Part shown: in pieces, positions 41,945-45,164 of the stretch
How the letters are laid out: each line of letters opens with the position of its first letter
Numbering within the stretch: the first letter of the stretch is position 1
Assembly (NCBI GenBank): GCA_016290195.1
Contig: JAEETF010000025.1
Span: forward strand, 1-45,164
Origin: Bacilli bacterium
GTDB lineage: Bacteria > Bacillota_I > Bacilli_A > RF39 > UBA660
Length of the DNA stretch: 45,164 nucleotides
Direction of reading: 5' to 3'
The notes under the pieces: model-generated
The model's input: the letters and a program-made list of their open reading frames with translations, nothing else
The model's database searches: none
What the model was told of the DNA's origin: nothing
Program-made: the position numbers and the translations under genes

Positions 41945-42934
41945 ATGTTTTCAAAAGATATTGGAATTGATTTAGGTACAGCAAATGTCTTAATTTATAT
42001 TAAGGGACAAGGAATAGTATTAAATGAGCCAAGTGTTGTCGCAATTGATTCAGAAACAAAAAAAGCATTAGCAGTAGGAACAGAAGCAAGGGATATGCTT
42101 GGTAGAACCCCAGGAAAAGTAAAAGCTATCAGACCTATGAAAGATGGAGTTATAGCTGATTTTGAAACTACAGAAATAATGCTTAATCATTTTATTAGAA
42201 AAGTAAATGGTAAGAGTTTTTTTGCAAGACCACGCATTTTAATATGTTGTCCATCAAATATTACTCAAGTTGAAAAAAATGCAATTAAAGAAGCAGCTGA
42301 AAGAACAGGTGCTAGAAAAGTATTTATTGAAGAAGAACCAAAAGTTGCGGCTATTGGTGCAGGACTTGATATATCAAAGCCAAGTGGTAATATGGTTATT
42401 GATATTGGTGGTGGTACTACTGATATTGCAGTATTATCTCTTGGAGGAATTGTTGATAGTTCTTCTATCAAAATAGCTGGTAATAGATTTGATACTGACA
42501 TAATTAAATATGTCAAAGATAAATATAAATTATTAATTGGTGATAGAACAGCTGAGGAAATTAAAATGACTATAGGTACTGTACTTCCAGATGCTAAAAA
42601 AGAAAAAATGGATGTTAGAGGAAGAGATTTAATTACGGGACTTCCACATACTATTACTTTTACATCTAAGGAAGTAGAAGAAGCACTTCGTGAAAGTGTG
42701 TATACAATTATCCATACAGCAAAGAATGTTCTAGAGCAAACACCACCAGAATTATCTGCAGATATCATTGATAAGGGTATTGTTATAACAGGAGGAGGAG
42801 CCCTTATAAATGGGTTTGATGAACTAATTTCTCAAGAGTTAAAAGTACCTGTATTTTCAGCAGAAAGTCCTCTTACATGTGTAGTTGAAGGAACTGGTGT
42901 ATTACTTGATAATATTGAGTTAATTGAAAAATAA
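41945..42934 (+). CDS. mbl: MreB-family cytoskeletal protein Mbl
   Basis: MreB-type actins form membrane-bound filaments that guide cell-wall synthesis. The 329-residue protein resembles B. subtilis Mbl more than MreB: it starts MFSKDIGIDLGTANVLIYIK, has VLNEPSVVAID, ILICCPSNIT, MVIDIGGGTTDIAVLSLGGI and LSADIIDKGIVITGGGALI-type endings. The phosphate and adenosine motifs are complete. Start ATG 41945 with SD AAGGTGGGGG. It follows spoIIQ, as mbl does in Bacillus, but spoIIID, which lies between them there, is missing. Confidence 0.95.
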   Translation: MFSKDIGIDLGTANVLIYIKGQGIVLNEPSVVAIDSETKKALAVGTEARDMLGRTPGKVKAIRPMKDGVIADFETTEIMLNHFIRKVNGKSFFARPRILICCPSNITQVEKNAIKEAAERTGARKVFIEEEPKVAAIGAGLDISKPSGNMVIDIGGGTTDIAVLSLGGIVDSSSIKIAGNRFDTDIIKYVKDKYKLLIGDRTAEEIKMTIGTVLPDAKKEKMDVRGRDLITGLPHTITFTSKEVEEALRESVYTIIHTAKNVLEQTPPELSADIIDKGIVITGGGALINGFDELISQELKVPVFSAESPLTCVVEGTGVLLDNIELIEK

Positions 42935-42955
42935 GGAATTTCCTTATTTTTATTT
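42927..42955 (+). terminator. intrinsic terminator of mbl
   Basis: AAAAATAAGG (includes the stop), loop AATTT, CCTTATTTTT; perfect 10-bp stem followed by A/T. Confidence 0.75.
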
Positions 42956-42981
42956 GTATTTTTTTAAATAAATGGTATAAT
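42954..42981 (+). promoter_or_regulatory. promoter for tagO
   Basis: TTGTAT (42954-42959), 16 nt, TATAAT (42976-42981) with an extended TGG. Confidence 0.55.
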
Positions 42982-43001
42982 AAACGCTAGGTGGTTTGAT
43001 T

Positions 43002-44039
43002 ATGTGTGACTTAATACTAAAAATTTTATTAATTGTTTCAACAACATTTACTTTTGTAGCACTAATAATACCTTTTATTATTAAACTTGCATTTCAGATT
43101 GGAGCAATAGATGTACCAAGAACTAGACATATTCATACTAAGAATATGCCAAAACTTGGAGGACTTGGTATTTTTTTAGGTTTTGTACTTGGATATATGT
43201 TATTTGGGGAACCTAGTACTCAAATGATATCTATTTTAATAGGTGGCTTTTTAATATTAATAAGTGGAATTATTGATGATGTGACTGAATTATCAGCTAA
43301 AACACAATTGCTTTTTCAATTAGCAGCTGCTTGTGTTATAGTTTTTTATGGTAATATTCTATTAATTGATATTTCGGCTTTTGGTTTTTATATTCATTTT
43401 GGAATATTTGCTTATCCTTTAACTATTTTATTTATTTTAGGTTGTATAAATTGTTTAAATTTAATAGATGGACTTGATGGATTATCTGGTGGAATAAGCT
43501 CTATTTACTTTTTAACAATTGGTATAATAGCTACTATGCAAGGAAGTAGAGGACTTGATTTTGTATTATGCTTTGTTATGCTTGGTTCAACACTTGGCTT
43601 TTTACTTCATAATTTTCACCCTGCTCGTATATTTGCAGGTAATTCAGGATCTATGTTCTTAGGTTTTATTATTTCAGTAATAGCTTTACTTGGGTTTAAA
43701 AATGTTACATTAACATCTTTAATTATTCCAATATGTGTACTTGCTATTCCTATATTAGATACTTTATTTGCTATATTACGTCGTTTACTTAAAGGTGAAA
43801 ATATATTGAAAGCAGATCGTTTTCATATTCATCATCAATTATTAAATCGTCATTTTTCACAAACACAAACAGTTTTAATTATTTATTTAATAGATATATT
43901 ATTTGCTGCTGCTTCTATTGTATATGTATCTAATCATCATGAATTAAGCTACATATTATATAGTATTTTATTAATTCTAGTAATTATATTTGTAGCAAAA
44001 ACAGATGTTATATTTGAACATAAAAAGAAAAACAAATAG
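43002..44039 (+). CDS. tagO: undecaprenyl-phosphate N-acetylaminosugar-1-phosphate transferase (TagO/WecA type)
   Basis: TagO starts wall-teichoic-acid or other surface-glycan synthesis by moving GlcNAc-1-P from UDP-GlcNAc to undecaprenyl phosphate. The 345-residue protein has about 10-11 membrane helices, IDDVTELSAKTQ (acidic DD motif), NLIDGLDGLSGG (second acidic motif), GNSGSMFLGF and the cytoplasmic FHIHHQLL (HIHH motif), all hallmarks of the WecA/TagO branch of the MraY superfamily. Start ATG 43002, SD AGGTGG. B. subtilis tagO is not adjacent to mbl, but both serve the wall. Confidence 0.92.
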   Translation: MCDLILKILLIVSTTFTFVALIIPFIIKLAFQIGAIDVPRTRHIHTKNMPKLGGLGIFLGFVLGYMLFGEPSTQMISILIGGFLILISGIIDDVTELSAKTQLLFQLAAACVIVFYGNILLIDISAFGFYIHFGIFAYPLTILFILGCINCLNLIDGLDGLSGGISSIYFLTIGIIATMQGSRGLDFVLCFVMLGSTLGFLLHNFHPARIFAGNSGSMFLGFIISVIALLGFKNVTLTSLIIPICVLAIPILDTLFAILRRLLKGENILKADRFHIHHQLLNRHFSQTQTVLIIYLIDILFAAASIVYVSNHHELSYILYSILLILVIIFVAKTDVIFEHKKKNK

Positions 44040-44048
44040 GTGATATTT

Positions 44049-45164
44049 ATGCGTAATGAAGTTTATGCACAATTTGAATATGCTCGTAAAAAAAAGGATT
44101 TAAAAGTAATGGAAGATTTATACTTTCAAAATCCAAAAGATGAGCAAATAAAATTCGGATATGCCAAATTACTTGTTGAAAAAGGATATATAAGTGAAGG
44201 CAAAGAATTGTTATTTGAACTTTTAGGTAGTAAAAACAATATATATGCTTGTTTAGAGCTTGGAAAAGCTTTAGCTTTTGAAGGAAATTATGAAGAAGCA
44301 AAAAAGTACTTTACTAAGTTATCAGATATTGGTGATCGCTATGGAAAATTAGAACTAGGTGTACTTGAAAGTCGTGCTGGTAATTATGAAATAGCTCGTG
44401 AAATATTTAATGAATTAATTGAATGGTACAATGATGAAAGAGCAAAAGTAGAACTTGCTCGTTTAGATCATAAAGATGGTAAATCAAAAGTAGCTTCCAA
44501 TTCCCTACGTGAATTAAGTGTTGGTGAAAAGGGATATATTGCTATGTATTCGCTAGGCATAATTGAAAAAGAAAGAGGTAATTTAGATAAAGCTAAAAAA
44601 ATCTTTCTTTCTCTTTTGGATAAACCAAATTCTGTTAAAGCAAAATTTGAAATAGCTAAAATAGAAACAATGTTTGGTGATATTAATCTTGCTCGTTTTT
44701 ATTTTCAAGATCTAATAGGTACAGCTAAAGATTCATATGCACGTTTAGAACTTGGAAGATTAGAAACACGTGTTGAAAACTATGATAGAGCCCGTGAAAT
44801 TTTGACAGAATTATATAATGATGAAAAGTCAGATGAAGCAAAACTGGAATTAGGTATATTAGAAGCAAATGCTGGTAATACTGACAAAGCAAGAAAACAT
44901 TTTCGTGAATTAATTACTAAAAGTAATGGTGAATATGCTAAGCGTTTATTACTTCTTTTAGAAGTAAAAGAACAAAATGATTTAGAAGCAATAAAAATAG
45001 CCCGTGAAATGTTAGCTAGTGGAAGTGAAGTAAATCTTCATATTATTTTATATTTAAGTTCTAAATATAATATATTTTTTGAAAAATTTGATTATTCAAA
45101 TATAGTATACAAATATATATCAAATCAAATTCTTGATTATAATTTTGAGGGAGCTATAAGACAT
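44049..45164 (+). CDS. TPR/Sel1-like repeat protein (3' end cut by window edge)
   Basis: From ATG 44049 (SD AGGTGA, overlapping the tagO stop) the frame is open for 372 codons to the end of the window. It is made of helical repeats of about 34-36 residues with a recurrent pattern: LELGxLExxxGNYExAREIFxEL, seen in pieces such as LELGVLESRAGNY, RLELGRLETRVENY and KLELGILEANAGNT. This is TPR-type solenoid architecture for protein-protein contacts. No signal peptide or membrane helix is visible in the part present. The last visible 40 residues depart from the repeat pattern. Role unknown. Confidence 0.8.
   Translation, partial: MRNEVYAQFEYARKKKDLKVMEDLYFQNPKDEQIKFGYAKLLVEKGYISEGKELLFELLGSKNNIYACLELGKALAFEGNYEEAKKYFTKLSDIGDRYGKLELGVLESRAGNYEIAREIFNELIEWYNDERAKVELARLDHKDGKSKVASNSLRELSVGEKGYIAMYSLGIIEKERGNLDKAKKIFLSLLDKPNSVKAKFEIAKIETMFGDINLARFYFQDLIGTAKDSYARLELGRLETRVENYDRAREILTELYNDEKSDEAKLELGILEANAGNTDKARKHFRELITKSNGEYAKRLLLLLEVKEQNDLEAIKIAREMLASGSEVNLHIILYLSSKYNIFFEKFDYSNIVYKYISNQILDYNFEGAIRH

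Noticed and set aside
42265-42768. Long antisense frame (167 codons) inside mbl
   Set aside because: It is the mirror of a well-supported conserved gene, has no SD and its composition reflects the opposite strand. The other antisense frames within dnaN, yidC, mnmE, whiA, murA and spoIID are rejected for the same reason.
1-45164. tRNA, rRNA, CRISPR or insertion sequences
   Set aside because: I looked for T-loop (GTTCRANYC) patterns, spaced direct repeats and transposase motifs and saw none. A covariance-model scan could still find a small RNA that I missed.

Overview
This is the replication-origin region of a very AT-rich (by eye roughly 25-30 % G+C), low-GC Gram-positive bacterium of the class Bacilli. 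The evidence is the gene order recF-dnaN-dnaA | oriC | rpmH-rnpA-yidC-jag-mnmE-mnmG-rsmG-noc, a ComK homologue, the sporulation proteins SpoIIR, SpoIID and SpoIIQ, Mbl, and GdpP/RplI/DnaB and WalJ/RlmH neighbourhoods like those of Bacillus. TGA is a stop codon (lgt ends with it) and Trp is TGG, so the code is standard and this is not a code-4 mollicute. The short L34, catalytic-domain-only GdpP, short Rel and very tight spacing suggest a streamlined, possibly gut-associated, lineage; that placement is inference.

Layout. 1-4373 (minus strand): recF (cut by the window edge), a comK-like gene, dnaN, dnaA. 2889-3023 and 4374-4798: two clusters of DnaA-box-like sites forming a bipartite oriC. 4799-13174 (plus strand from here on): ribosomal protein L34, RNase P protein, membrane insertase, Jag, an HD phosphohydrolase, the tRNA-modification pair mnmE/mnmG, rsmG and a Noc/ParB-type protein with a long disordered tail. 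13193-18537: DUF4186, DUF3137 and four-helix membrane proteins, uvrB, a holin-like membrane protein and lgt. 18627-22946: one giant prepilin-like surface protein with a cysteine-rich C-terminus. 23020-28081: yvcK-whiA, a small membrane protein followed by a 17-codon ORF, a short Rel (p)ppGpp enzyme, and a PlsC-like acyltransferase. 28140-35490: a hybrid histidine kinase, GdpP-like phosphodiesterase, rplI, dnaB, an M23 peptidase, walJ and rlmH. 35540-45164: spoIIR, an unknown gene, mntP, murA, an SGNH-like protein lacking two catalytic residues, rpmE, rpiB, a DUF1146 protein, spoIID, spoIIQ, mbl, tagO and a TPR-repeat protein running off the end.

The genes cover initiation of replication, chromosome organisation, translation and tRNA modification, envelope growth (MurA, Mbl, TagO, Lgt, YidC, M23), second messengers ((p)ppGpp, c-di-AMP) and the engulfment stage of sporulation. 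Regulation is compact. Many intrinsic terminators overlap stop codons, many promoters carry an extended -10 (TGnTATAAT), and at three places (28107, 35505, 36472) a terminator-like hairpin holds the Shine-Dalgarno (SD) of the next gene. No tRNA, rRNA, CRISPR array, insertion sequence or prophage was seen.
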